A stretch of DNA of 64,000 nt, from assembly GCF_001642955.1 (NCBI RefSeq), contig NZ_LWSK01000001.1, positions 1-64,000 on the forward strand. The letters are read 5' to 3'. Origin of the DNA: Rubripirellula obstinata. Lineage in GTDB: Bacteria > Planctomycetota > Planctomycetia > Pirellulales > Pirellulaceae. Shown piece by piece: positions 8,806 through 17,579 of this stretch; positions within the stretch are counted from its first letter, which is position 1; each line of letters opens with the position of its first letter. Under the pieces are notes generated by a model. It was not told the DNA's origin. It saw only the letters and a program-made list of their open reading frames with translations, and made no database searches. The position numbers and the translations under genes were made by a program.

Positions 8806-9596
8806 TGCAAGTTTTCCAGTTCCGAAAAACGATCATTGTGATAAGACAAGTAAGCCTCTCGGGGCGTGAACTTGTCGGGCTCGACGATTTTACTTCCTGC
8901 GTGTCGGTCGATGTAATCGCGGATTTCGTGGCTCGCAAACTTCTCAAGCCGACTCGAAAACCGCATCGTGTAATCAGGTTCAACAGTCATCAAGAAGCGA
9001 TCGAAAAGTTTGTCGAAGGTGGCGGATAGGCAAAGCCCATTGGCTGGATCAAGTCTCGCGGATTCGTCTTCGTTCCAAGGTACAATGTGACTTGCGATGA
9101 GGCATTCGGGAACATCCAATCCAGTGACACAGCACTTGAAGTCATAGCTGGCAACAACGGCGGCACGGAAGAAGTCTTGCCCGATCCTTTGTTTGCGAAC
9201 GACCAAAGTTTCGGTCTGTCGCGGTGATGGCACACTTCCCGATGCGATTGTCGTATCTAAAATTGGGGCTTGGTCTTGCAATCGACGTTTGATTTCTTCA
9301 GCTTCGATAATCAACGATTCCCAGTCATCCTGAAACGCATGGAATACTTCGCGATCCAAGGAACTGGCGTGACTCAACCCCACAACTCCGCGTGCCTTTA
9401 ACTTTGGATCAAACGAACCGAAGTTGCCTAGCTTTCTCGCAACCGAACTAGGCGTGCGACCGATCAATTCCGCCAGTTGAACGACGGCAGGATTTGTTCG
9501 CTTCGTCGCTCGAAACGGAATCCTACAATAGAGATCAAATGCCAGGATCGTTTCCTCGCGTTCCCATTTCGATCCGTACTTGGTGCCGTCGGTCAT
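8802..9596 (-). CDS. HNH restriction-type endonuclease
   Basis: The 264-residue protein has an N-terminal helical region typical of predicted HNH restriction enzymes (KWEREETILAFDLYCRIPF, GRTPSSVARKLGNF) and a C-terminal HNH domain: CCVTGLDVPECLIASHIVPW, then DPANGLCLSATFDKLFD. Metal-dependent double-strand cleavage is expected. It is read with genes 9599-11522, which encode an antitoxin, a toxin, a truncated cytosine methylase and Vsr. This fits a former R-M-V system in which the HNH enzyme was the nuclease. Confidence 0.8.
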   Translation of the reverse strand: MTDGTKYGSKWEREETILAFDLYCRIPFRATKRTNPAVVQLAELIGRTPSSVARKLGNFGSFDPKLKARGVVGLSHASSLDREVFHAFQDDWESLIIEAEEIKRRLQDQAPILDTTIASGSVPSPRQTETLVVRKQRIGQDFFRAAVVASYDFKCCVTGLDVPECLIASHIVPWNEDESARLDPANGLCLSATFDKLFDRFLMTVEPDYTMRFSSRLEKFASHEIRDYIDRHAGSKIVEPDKFTPREAYLSYHNDRFSELENLQ

Positions 9597-9598
9597 CG

Positions 9599-9970
9599 TC
9601 AGCAGCTAGCCGTAACGTTTGCAAGTTCACGAATCCGTCGCGACCAACCTTCTAGGTCGTTCGTGATTTCTTCCATGATTCGGCAGACGGGGCCGATCGG
9701 CTCGTTGATGCCCTGCTCCCAGTCGCGAACGGCACCCACGGAAACGCCAAGAAAGTCAGCGAACACGGCCTGGCTTACTTGCAACGACTCTCGAACGGCT
9801 TTGACTTGCTCTCCGCTAAAGGTCGCTGGGCTTAAACTCAGCTTCACTTTGCGAACAGTTAAGAACGTCGATAACTCATCGACGCTATCGACCGTTTCGA
9901 GTTTCTTAGCGAATCGTTCGAGACGTCCCACCAGTTCGCTGCCGACTGTTTTTTCAGTTTTCTTGTTCAT
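9599..9970 (-). CDS. HigA-type antitoxin (HTH)
   Basis: The 123-residue protein carries a C-terminal helix-turn-helix of the XRE/HigA type: VKAVRESLQVSQAVFADFLG followed by VSVGAVRDWEQGINEPIGP. The W-E-x-G sequence in the recognition region is typical of antitoxins paired with RelE/HigB-like toxins. It starts 2 bases after the toxin gene. The N-terminal half probably binds the toxin. It should repress its own operon. Confidence 0.8.
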   Translation of the reverse strand: MNKKTEKTVGSELVGRLERFAKKLETVDSVDELSTFLTVRKVKLSLSPATFSGEQVKAVRESLQVSQAVFADFLGVSVGAVRDWEQGINEPIGPVCRIMEEITNDLEGWSRRIRELANVTASC

Positions 9971-9972
9971 GT

Positions 9973-10362
9973 TCAGCCTCTAGGTTTTCGCCGTGATTTT
10001 TGCTCCAGCCACTTTTCCGTGATCGCCAGATACTTCTTGATTCCGGCCTTGTCGTTCGCGGACAAATTGTCCTTTCGATTCTTCGGGTACGCCATCATCA
10101 TCAAAATGATGTGGTACTCGGCGAAGTATGCGTAACAGACGCGGACGCCGCCACTCTTGCCTTGGTCGCTTTCCGCGATGGCGAATCGAACCTTCCGCAA
10201 CCCACCCGTTCCCGCAACGATCGGCGGTCCCTCTGGATCGCTCATGATGAGCATTTCAAGTGCCCACAAACTCAACTCGTCGCTGTCATCCGAATAGATC
10301 GACTTCCAATCGTCTTGGAATTCGTCGAGGTAAACAAAGTAGAGAAGTTCGTCGCCATCCAT
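9973..10362 (-). CDS. HigB/RelE-family toxin
   Basis: Starting at ATG 10362 the protein has 129 residues; the frame is open to a GTG at 10404. The core GGLRKVRFA, GKSGGVRVCYAYF and AYPKNRKDNLSANDKAGIKK is the signature of HigB2/RelE-like mRNA interferases, with the conserved basic and aromatic positions. It probably cleaves mRNA on the ribosome when not bound by its partner. Toxin precedes antitoxin, as in higBA. Its upstream region coincides with the broken 3' end of the cytosine methylase gene. Confidence 0.8.
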   Translation of the reverse strand: MDGDELLYFVYLDEFQDDWKSIYSDDSDELSLWALEMLIMSDPEGPPIVAGTGGLRKVRFAIAESDQGKSGGVRVCYAYFAEYHIILMMMAYPKNRKDNLSANDKAGIKKYLAITEKWLEQKSRRKPRG

Positions 10363-10369
10363 AGCAACA

Positions 10370-11104
10370 CTATACGGCGTGGCCGTAGAAAACGCAAGTG
10401 GCACGATTCAAGGACCAACCGCCTGAACGGGGCAGCCGGTATCTCGCAAGTGATTTGTCAGTCGGATTTCTTGCGATGTGCAATTTCGGGGTCGTGAGCG
10501 GCGTTTCGGCCAATTCCTGATATGTCGGTCGTTTGGGGATTCCCTTGAACGCATCACGAACCGTCGAATGTTCGCCGTTGGGAGCGGGTAAGTTCAAGTA
10601 ATCTTTCCGCGATCCGATCAGAATTGCACGGCGACGGTTTTGGGGAACGCCAAAGTCGGCCGCGTTGAGGATGCCGCATGTTTCGCCGTCGATGTGATAT
10701 CCGAGCTTACGGGCGAACTTGACGATGTTCTCGCCTTCGTCGCTTCTTAACAGGTTTGGGACGTTTTCGATTGCGAACACCTCGCATTCAGACTTCTCAA
10801 CAACGTCCATGAAGTAACGCCACATTTCGCGGCGTGGATCGCACTTCTTGTTGCCGGTCAAGTTTGAGAAGCCCTGACAGGGCGGCCCGCCGATCACAAC
10901 ATCAACTTTTGGAATCTCCGCCGTTTTGCAAAACTCAACAATATCATCGGCGACGATGTGCTTCCCGAAGTTCTCCGCATACGTCGCCGCGAAGTCTGGT
11001 TCTTTCTCAACGGCCAAAACGGGCTTGAATCCTGCATCGACGAAGCCCCTGGTCATTCCGCCTGCACCTGCGAAAAGATCAATGACGGTTGGTTTCTTCG
11101 GCAT
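10370..11104 (-). pseudogene. C5-cytosine methyltransferase, 3' truncated
   Basis: The 244-residue frame has motif I (DLFAGAGGMTRGF), IV with the catalytic cysteine (GGPPCQGFS), VI (ENVPNL) and VIII (QNRRRAILIGS). It ends soon after the conserved LHIARNPTDKSLARY and lacks the target-recognition domain and motifs IX and X, which put complete enzymes above 300 residues. The last 25 residues are unrelated and run into the promoter region of the toxin gene. It overlaps the end of the Vsr gene by 26 bases. It is probably inactive, cut by arrival of the toxin-antitoxin pair. Confidence 0.8.
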
Positions 11105-11522
11105 GTTGTTCTTGCTCCGTCAAAAAACGTGACAGTTTTTCAGTCAATCGGTCGATACGTCGAGTCTCGCATTCCCAAATGACAAGGTAGGTCCAGCCTA
11201 GCGAAGTCAAACGCCGTTTGTTTTGTTTGTCGCGTTGTTTGTTCCGAAATAGCTTCTCGGTCCAAAACGAACGATTCATCGTCGGTAGTTTGCTTTTGCG
11301 GCATCCTCGGTGCTGATGCCAGAAACAACCATTGACGAAAATGACCAACCGCAAACGCTTGAAAACGAGGTCAGGCTTTCCGGGCAAGTCCGCGACATGC
11401 AGACGGTATCGGTAGCCTAGACGGTGTACGAGCTTACGGACGACAAGTTCGGGCTTGGTGTCTTTTGCCGTCACGCTCGCCATGTTTCGGCGGCGTTGCT
11501 CGGAATTGAGATTGTCCACCAC
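11079..11522 (-). CDS. vsr: very short patch repair endonuclease
   Basis: The reading from GTG 11522 gives a 147-residue protein of normal Vsr length that begins VVDNLNSEQRRRNM, as the family does; the frame is open further upstream but without Vsr similarity. Key parts are DTKPELVVRKLVHRLGYRYR, LPGKPDLVF (catalytic Asp), NGCFWHQHRGC (zinc/His site) and GWTYLVIWECE. Vsr nicks at T:G mismatches arising from deamination of 5-methylcytosine. It overlaps the start of the cytosine methylase gene, the usual vsr-dcm pairing. Confidence 0.88.
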   Translation of the reverse strand: MVDNLNSEQRRRNMASVTAKDTKPELVVRKLVHRLGYRYRLHVADLPGKPDLVFKRLRLVIFVNGCFWHQHRGCRKSKLPTMNRSFWTEKLFRNKQRDKQNKRRLTSLGWTYLVIWECETRRIDRLTEKLSRFLTEQEQHAEETNRH

Positions 11523-11874
11523 AGGCGATTGATTGGGCTTGGGAAACCGTATTCTAGCGGTTCCTGACCAACTTTGAAGCCGCGAGCCAGCCGACGGTTG
11601 CGGTATCGCAAGAATGCCGCAGAATCCAACGATTAGGCAGAGTTTCGCCGTTGGGTTGGTCTTCTTGGCCACGCGAAAAGTCGCCGCGACCGTTGCAAAT
11701 GTCCTACCGAAACCATTGAACGTTCGCTTTTCTGATCGAGGTAAACTCGACGCATTGCGCTTCTGTTGGGCGACGGCTAAGATATCGCTGATCCCAGACA
11801 GTTGACCGGACGTGTCAACGAGCTTCCTAGACTTTGGCAGCTACGACAATTCACTGGCTTGGCAAGGAGCTTAG

Positions 11875-12681
11875 ATGAGCAGCATTCGCGGTAAAATTCG
11901 TCCGCCTGTCAAATGGCACGGCGGTAAGCACTACTTGGCTGGGCCGATTGTTCGAGCGTTGCCGGAACACAACACCTACGTTGAACCGTTCGGCGGAGCA
12001 GCGTCGGTTCTGTTAAACAAACCAATTTCGCAGGTCGAAGTTTACAACGACCTGAACGAGAGCCTCACGCGTTTGTTCACGGTCATTCGGGACCACGGTG
12101 ACGAGCTTCATCGCCGGCTTTCGCTGAGTCCCTACAGCGAAGTTGAATTTGAACTCTGTCAAGAGCCGTCCGATGATGTGATCGAACAAGCAAGACGAGA
12201 TTTCGTTCGTCTGCGGCAATCCATCGGTGGGAGAGGCGACGCATTTTCAGCGACGCTTCATCGAGTACGACGCGGAATGGCTGATGTTGTAAGCGGCTAT
12301 CTATCTGCCATCGACGAGCAACTGCCCCTGATCGTTGAACGCTTGCGTCGAGTTCAGATTTTGTGCCAGCCAGCACTCAAAGTAATTACTCGATGGGACT
12401 CAGAAGATACGACGTTCTATTGTGACCCACCGTACGCCCCGGATACACGAACAGCACCGAAAGTCTACGACTGTGAAATGACGATTGCAGATCACGAGCA
12501 ACTTTTGCAGGCGTTAAACAAGGTGGCCGGGAATGTCGTTCTGAGTGGATACAAGAATGAACTTTACAGCGACCACTTGAAAGGCTGGAAAACTGTCGAA
12601 ATCGACATTGCCAACCATTCTGCTAGCGGCAAAAGCAAGGAACGCAGAGTGGAGGTGCTCTGGATCAAAGAACGTCAATAG
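11875..12681 (+). CDS. D12-class adenine-specific DNA methyltransferase
   Basis: The 268-residue protein has the Dam/D12 class layout: PVKWHGGKHYL (cofactor-binding motif X) at the N-terminus, YVEPFGGAASVLLN (motif I), VYNDLNESL and the catalytic DPPYAP (DPPY, motif IV) near residue 186. It methylates adenine N6 in a short, unknown site. A suitable ribosome site (aaggag) precedes the ATG at 11875. It converges on an uncharacterised two-gene operon (12697-14032) with 15 bases between stops, which may encode a cognate nuclease or effector. Confidence 0.88.
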   Translation: MSSIRGKIRPPVKWHGGKHYLAGPIVRALPEHNTYVEPFGGAASVLLNKPISQVEVYNDLNESLTRLFTVIRDHGDELHRRLSLSPYSEVEFELCQEPSDDVIEQARRDFVRLRQSIGGRGDAFSATLHRVRRGMADVVSGYLSAIDEQLPLIVERLRRVQILCQPALKVITRWDSEDTTFYCDPPYAPDTRTAPKVYDCEMTIADHEQLLQALNKVAGNVVLSGYKNELYSDHLKGWKTVEIDIANHSASGKSKERRVEVLWIKERQ

Positions 12682-12696
12682 AGTTGGTTCTTAGAA

Positions 12697-13653
12697 CTAG
12701 GCGGCTTTTGCAACATTGAACAGCGGCTGCTTTTCAATGACAAATTTCGCAGCCCAAGCCGATGTTTCAACATCATCCAGTTTATGCCCTGCGAAATACC
12801 GAAACTCTAGTTCTCCGTGGGGTACATCCCAAAGATCGCCAGTGATTACATCGAATGTTTCACGGCGCACGAAAACGTCACAAACGTCTTTTAAGCTTCG
12901 GTTCCATCCGGCATAAATTGAGTGCCGAGGAGCAGAAACCTCAAAGAAGCCTTCTTCGGTTGGCAGGTTGTCGCATAGTGAATCGCGAACCGGTTCGGAC
13001 GTTAAGCTTGTCGTTAGTCGCGACAACTTCAACGGCTCGATCGCTTCCTTCACCTGTTTTCGGACACCTTTCCGAAGATACAACGCACCTTGGATTGCGT
13101 GTTCCAACGAAAGTTTGGGTGCCAGCGTAGCAACAAAGGCAGCAAACTGATTGCGAAGATCGTCTCGAATAAAAATCTCGTCGATTGATTGACCGGTTGA
13201 ATACCTTATCCGAGCGACAGCGGATTCAATGACTGGCAGATAGTCCTTTGCAACTTGCGGCGTCGAAACCTGGTACGTCGCTTTCGACAACTTAAAAGTA
13301 GAGTTACTCGCCTTGCGAATACGAAAGATGATCTTTCGGCATTGCGCAGCGGTCAACTCAATCTGGGCCGTGACACATGCCTTCTCGAACAGATCACGAA
13401 GCTTGTCGTCAAAAAGCAGAGCATCAGTCGGCGCTCCGTCTCGCACATCCTCGAAAGCTTTGACAACTCTACGCTGAACGTCCTCCGAGGAAAGCAACTC
13501 ATTAGCGTATGGTCGATCAACGGAAATGCGTTGACCACGGGTATCCGCAACAATTGACTCCAACCCGAATCCGCCGAACTGCGTAGCACCCAATCGAGCT
13601 TCAACCCGCGCACCTAGAATTCGACTAATCTCAAAATGGTTTAACTTGGCCAT
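12697..13653 (-). CDS. uncharacterised protein next to D12 methylase
   Basis: A 318-residue protein with no family I recognise. The C-terminal third is acidic and aromatic (GDLWDVPHGELEFRYFAGHK, AWAAKFVIEKQPLF); the middle is helical and basic (RKGVRKQVKEAIEPLKLSRL). There is no clear PD-(D/E)xK, HNH or PLD motif. It starts 4 bases after the 124-residue gene and ends 15 bases from the stop of the adenine methylase. A restriction or defence role is inferred from context only. Confidence 0.6.
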   Translation of the reverse strand: MAKLNHFEISRILGARVEARLGATQFGGFGLESIVADTRGQRISVDRPYANELLSSEDVQRRVVKAFEDVRDGAPTDALLFDDKLRDLFEKACVTAQIELTAAQCRKIIFRIRKASNSTFKLSKATYQVSTPQVAKDYLPVIESAVARIRYSTGQSIDEIFIRDDLRNQFAAFVATLAPKLSLEHAIQGALYLRKGVRKQVKEAIEPLKLSRLTTSLTSEPVRDSLCDNLPTEEGFFEVSAPRHSIYAGWNRSLKDVCDVFVRRETFDVITGDLWDVPHGELEFRYFAGHKLDDVETSAWAAKFVIEKQPLFNVAKAA

Positions 13654-13657
13654 CGGA

Positions 13658-14032
13658 TCACTTCAGAAAGTAGGTGTAATTGTCGATCACTAGCATAACT
13701 TCTTCTTGGTCAAGTTTTGCTCTCATTTTGCTCGCGAAGTCGCGCAAAACCTCGAAGGCTGCATTACGCTGCTCGTCCGGCAAACTCACATAGGCTTCAA
13801 TCACGATCGGAAAGTCCCAAAGTACCTTCTCCTGTTCGCTCGACCAGAAACTTCCCTGGACTGCTTCAAACGCAGTTGAGCCGCCAAAAAGTTCAGCGAA
13901 TAAGATTTGGGCATCACGCCGCCACTTTTCACGTGCCTTCTCGGAAATTTCTTCCTCGTTCTTGCGGTGACTTGGAATAATCAAGATGACGAGGATCGCC
14001 TGCGGCTGCTCAACTTCGTTTTCGGCGGACAT
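13658..14032 (-). CDS. uncharacterised partner protein
   Basis: A 124-residue protein, first gene of the two-gene unit with 12697-13653. It starts with a beta-strand-like segment (ILVILIIPSHRKNEEE) and ends LVIDNYTYFLK. In between are charged helices and SEQEKVLWDFPIVIEAYVSL. No domain is recognised. The four-base spacing to the next gene implies a joint function. Confidence 0.6.
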   Translation of the reverse strand: MSAENEVEQPQAILVILIIPSHRKNEEEISEKAREKWRRDAQILFAELFGGSTAFEAVQGSFWSSEQEKVLWDFPIVIEAYVSLPDEQRNAAFEVLRDFASKMRAKLDQEEVMLVIDNYTYFLK

Positions 14033-14215
14033 GTGCCCCGATCTCCATTCATTGTAGTCAGTCGGGATTTAGGTGGTTTACCGGCAAAACCACTACTCCC
14101 GTAGCTACATAGCTTCTCGAATACGAAGAACGGCCGCAACCGGGAGAGGGGGAAAGGGTTTCAACGCGTGATTGCTCTAACTTTAGGTATCAATCTGACT
14201 GGACAAGGAACACGG

Positions 14216-15484
14216 TCAATGCGTTCGCTTGGTTCCCGAACTTTTACGAGCTCTCGTAGGCTTTCGCGGTCGTTTTGACGATTTTCGTCCCGGTCGCCGA
14301 CTGTTCGCTGGGCAACCGTCGCTGTCAGAACTACGCAGCTTGCATAACGCTCGATAGATAAAGAACAGCCACGGGAACAGCACTGCCGCTCCACCACCGG
14401 CAAAGCCGAGCCACTTGCCGATGAGCCACCACGCGAAGCGGTCTTTCGCTTCGTCGAGCCGGTCGCGGATCGGGCCTCGTTCCCATCGCCGCTTGTTCGT
14501 CCACGGATTGAAGTCGTCCGACGGCTCGGAGTCTTCGGGTTCAGTTTGATCGTCGCCGAATCCCCAGCGATTCAAGAACGCTCGCAATCGGTCGCCGCGA
14601 AGCAAACCCGATCGCTGTTCTTGTAGCTTGCGATCGACGAACACCAGAAACGTCGGCGTTGAATCGACTTGGTAGCCTTTCTCGTTGACGTACTCGATGT
14701 CGAACGTCTGGTAGCGAACGTCGTCGGGGATCGCTTGCTTTTGTAATTCGCACGGTCGGCAACCTTCGCTTGTAACGAGAACGAGCATCGTTGACGATTG
14801 CCAGAGTGGAATCGCGTCATCAGGCAACGCCGTTTCGACTTCCGCGACTTCGCCGCGAACGAATGAGCGAACGGCGGCGGCGTTCATCGCGAGTCCGTGA
14901 CCGTCGCCGGTTCGCCACGCGACGAGGCCGATAACTCGGGAGCCGTCGTCGTTGAACAACGGCGAACCACTGCGACCGGGCAACGCCTCGGGCTTGTAGT
15001 AGATCAAGGCTCGCGTTTGACGAACGATGTGACCGCGTTGCAGGCTGACGGCTGCGCCTCCTTGCGCTCCGCACGTCAGCACGGTTGGGGAATCATCCTT
15101 GAAGCCAACCTCTGCAAGCGGCACAACGGGCATCGGCCCAGGGAAAGCTGATCGCGGAAGTTCGACAATCGCCAAATCAATCGAAGTGTTGCGGGCGATA
15201 TGCGAACGAACGACGCGACCGGCAATCGGCCTGGACCGATAACCCGAATGCTCGAACTCAAGACTCACTCGGTTGCCGACGCCGCCGACGACGTGTGCGT
15301 TTGTCAGAACGTGGTAGTTGTCCTCGTCGGCATCGAAGATGACTCCACTGCCTCGGGCATTGCCGGCGAAAATGCGACACGACGCACGCAACACGCGATC
15401 GGTGGAAGTGGGATCGGAACTGTCGGCGATTGCGGCGGCAGCGGCAAAAACGACAACGAAAACAGCAGCTAGATTGCGACACAT
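14216..15484 (-). CDS. secreted trypsin-like protease fused to thioredoxin-like domain
   Basis: The 422-residue protein starts with a signal peptide (about residues 1-20, AAVFVVVFAAAAAIA). A trypsin/HtrA-like domain follows with the triad His (LTNAHVVGG), Asp (SIDLAIVEL) and Ser (LPGRSGSPLF). Residues around 230-310 form a thioredoxin-like domain with LVLVTSEGCRPCELQ (CxxC) and a cis-Pro-like DSTPTFLVF. A linker and one membrane segment (LGFAGGGAAVLFPWLFFIY) precede a very basic cytosolic tail. It is thus probably anchored with both catalytic domains outside the cytoplasm. No PDZ domain is seen. The fusion is unusual for a mobile element. Confidence 0.8.
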   Translation of the reverse strand: MCRNLAAVFVVVFAAAAAIADSSDPTSTDRVLRASCRIFAGNARGSGVIFDADEDNYHVLTNAHVVGGVGNRVSLEFEHSGYRSRPIAGRVVRSHIARNTSIDLAIVELPRSAFPGPMPVVPLAEVGFKDDSPTVLTCGAQGGAAVSLQRGHIVRQTRALIYYKPEALPGRSGSPLFNDDGSRVIGLVAWRTGDGHGLAMNAAAVRSFVRGEVAEVETALPDDAIPLWQSSTMLVLVTSEGCRPCELQKQAIPDDVRYQTFDIEYVNEKGYQVDSTPTFLVFVDRKLQEQRSGLLRGDRLRAFLNRWGFGDDQTEPEDSEPSDDFNPWTNKRRWERGPIRDRLDEAKDRFAWWLIGKWLGFAGGGAAVLFPWLFFIYRALCKLRSSDSDGCPANSRRPGRKSSKRPRKPTRARKSSGTKRTH

Positions 15485-16249
15485 TCAAAAACCTCCGTGT
15501 GAGAAACGATCCGTCTACACGAAGGATGGACGCCGGCGGCGGAAGTTCAAGAGCCGCGAAACACCGTAAAAACTGGACTCGATGAGCCACGCGGAGCGGC
15601 GAAGATTGCAGCGGCGGCGGGCAGCGAAAACTTTTTTGAGAAAAAATTTCTTCGTCCGTGACCTAACGTGTCACGACCATCGGCAACACTAACTCTTCGC
15701 CACCGGTCCGTCTTCGCCGACGCGACCGAACGCAACCAGTCAACCAAGTGTGCGAACGTGAACAACCAACGAGAACAAAAACCGAGAACTTTTTTCGGTT
15801 GCCCCGAGAAGCACGACGATGCACCGAGATGACTGGAGTGGCAAGCGGAACGGCAACAGTTCGACCGAACAGCTTTCCAATGCTGGACGAGAACGATTCT
15901 GTCGGTAGCATCCTGAATGTCGCGACCGAATGACGACTGCAAAGTTGTCAAACGGTTTCAGGATGATGGGCTGGGAAGCCACGCGATGATTTGCAGCCCC
16001 AACGGGTTCAAGACAAACCTGTATGCCGCAAAGAAAACAAGCCCGATGTGCTGTAACACATCGGGCTTGCTGTTTGGACGGTTCCGACTGAAAGGCGAAC
16101 CAGACAATCGAACTGCCGCCCTAAGCTAATGGTTAGTTTGACAAGTCTGGTCACAACGTCAATTGCAATAAGTGCGTTGACGCCCGCTCCTTCATGCCTG
16201 AACCGTCCGTTGGACCGTTCCGTTTTTCGCATGAGAGGGAGTTTTTCTC
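15485..16249. other. long non-coding interval
   Basis: No supportable gene. It holds T/A-rich palindromic pieces (aaccgagaacttttttcggtt near 15782) and the strong hairpin at 16039-16068. It separates the protease gene from the divergently read replication module, so promoters for both are expected here. Confidence 0.5.
16039..16068. terminator. 12-bp perfect stem hairpin
   Basis: The arms aagcccgatgtg and cacatcgggctt pair perfectly around ctgtaa and are followed on the plus strand by gctgttt. This looks like a factor-independent terminator, though the T-run is interrupted. Confidence 0.6.
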
Positions 16250-16486
16250 GTGGCTTTTACTGTTCCGTCGCCGGGAGGCGACAACGTCAAATGTCTCAGT
16301 CGTGATGACGCTGCCAAACAACTTGGCATCAGTTCTCGGACACTTTACGAACGGACCGCACCACGCGGTCCCATCTTCGCGGTTCGCTTTGGTCGTCGAG
16401 TGCTTTACCCGGTCGCCGAAATCGACCGCTACATCGCCGAGCAAATCGCTTCGCAATCCGACAAGAAGAACGGAGGTGCGAAATGA
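16250..16486 (+). CDS. AlpA/excisionase-type HTH protein
   Basis: A 78-residue protein starting at GTG with gaggga about 15 bases upstream. It has the helix-turn-helix of the MerR/AlpA (HTH_17) type: CLSRDDAAKQLGISSRTLYE, then a wing (FAVRFGRRVLYPVAEIDRYI). Such proteins control excision or replication of prophage-like and satellite elements. Its stop overlaps the primase start by four bases. Confidence 0.78.
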   Translation: MAFTVPSPGGDNVKCLSRDDAAKQLGISSRTLYERTAPRGPIFAVRFGRRVLYPVAEIDRYIAEQIASQSDKKNGGAK

Positions 16487-17574
16487 GCGAACAACGCTAC
16501 ACCGTTTCGTTGCCTTCGGTCGAAGAACTGAAAGCCCTCGCGTCTGGTCGCTGGTTCGACATTCTGATTGCCGCAGGCATCGACGCCGACAAGCTCAACG
16601 GCAAAGGCCATCCGTGCCCGAAGTGCGGCGGACGCGATCGCTTCGCGGCGTTCCCAAACATCAACGGACGCGGAGCGGTTCACTGTCGGCATTGCTTTAC
16701 TCGCGGTTGCGATCCGTCGCCCGGTGATGGCATCGCTTCGCTGCAATGGATTCTCGGGCTGGACTTTCGAGCCACGCTCGGATGGTTGGCCGATTGGCTG
16801 GGAGTGAAGAACGAGAACGATAGGCGGGCACCGCGACCGATCGCACGCCGAACCGTGTCGAGCAATCGCATCGTGAATTGCGAACCGCCCGAACCGAAGA
16901 TCGACTTCGACGATTTGGCAAAGCAGTTCTTTTGCGAAATGAGCCGCGAACGTCGTGAATCACTGGCAAAGCGGCTGCAAGTCGAACCGCGAACGCTCGT
17001 TCGTTTGCGAGTCGGCTACAGCGAAGCGGATCAGGCGACGACTTGGCCGATGGTTGATAGCGGTGGTCGCTGCATCGGTTTACGGCTTCGTGGTCACTGT
17101 AAGCCTGATGGAACGGGGGGCGACAAGTGGAGCTATCGCGGTGGACGCGGCGGGCTGTTCGTTCCTGACGGAATCGCAACCAGCATCAATCGACTGTTCA
17201 TCTGCGAAGGTCCAACCGACGCCGCCGCGTTGCTCTCGATCGGCCTACCCGCAATCGGTCGCCCGAGTTGCCAAGGTGCGATGCCCGCCACGGTGAACTT
17301 CGTTCGTCGGATCGGTTGTCACGACGTTGCCATCGTCGCCGACCACGACGAAGCAGGTCAGAACGGAGCAACGCGACTCGCTCGGTTGCTTGTGACCGTT
17401 GCGAACACCGTTCGCATCATCACGCCTGGCAATCCCGGCGACGACGCACGGAAGTTTGTCGCCGATGGCGGAACGCCGTTTGACTTCGACGCAATGTTGG
17501 CGGACGCCGACGCTTTGATGCTCGCGATCCGTCGCAGCGTTCCGAATCCGAAACGAAGCATGGAGGACAACTAG
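16483..17574 (+). CDS. satellite-type DNA primase (zinc ribbon + TOPRIM)
   Basis: The 363-residue protein has an N-terminal primase zinc ribbon, CPKCGGRDRFAAF then HCRHC, as in P4 alpha and T7-type primases. The TOPRIM domain follows with RLFICEGPTDAAALL (Glu) and VAIVADHDEAGQNGA (DxD-like). It should synthesise primers for element replication together with the following DUF3631 helicase-like protein, whose gene starts 5 bases downstream. Confidence 0.82.
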   Translation: MSEQRYTVSLPSVEELKALASGRWFDILIAAGIDADKLNGKGHPCPKCGGRDRFAAFPNINGRGAVHCRHCFTRGCDPSPGDGIASLQWILGLDFRATLGWLADWLGVKNENDRRAPRPIARRTVSSNRIVNCEPPEPKIDFDDLAKQFFCEMSRERRESLAKRLQVEPRTLVRLRVGYSEADQATTWPMVDSGGRCIGLRLRGHCKPDGTGGDKWSYRGGRGGLFVPDGIATSINRLFICEGPTDAAALLSIGLPAIGRPSCQGAMPATVNFVRRIGCHDVAIVADHDEAGQNGATRLARLLVTVANTVRIITPGNPGDDARKFVADGGTPFDFDAMLADADALMLAIRRSVPNPKRSMEDN

Positions 17575-17579
17575 GAATC

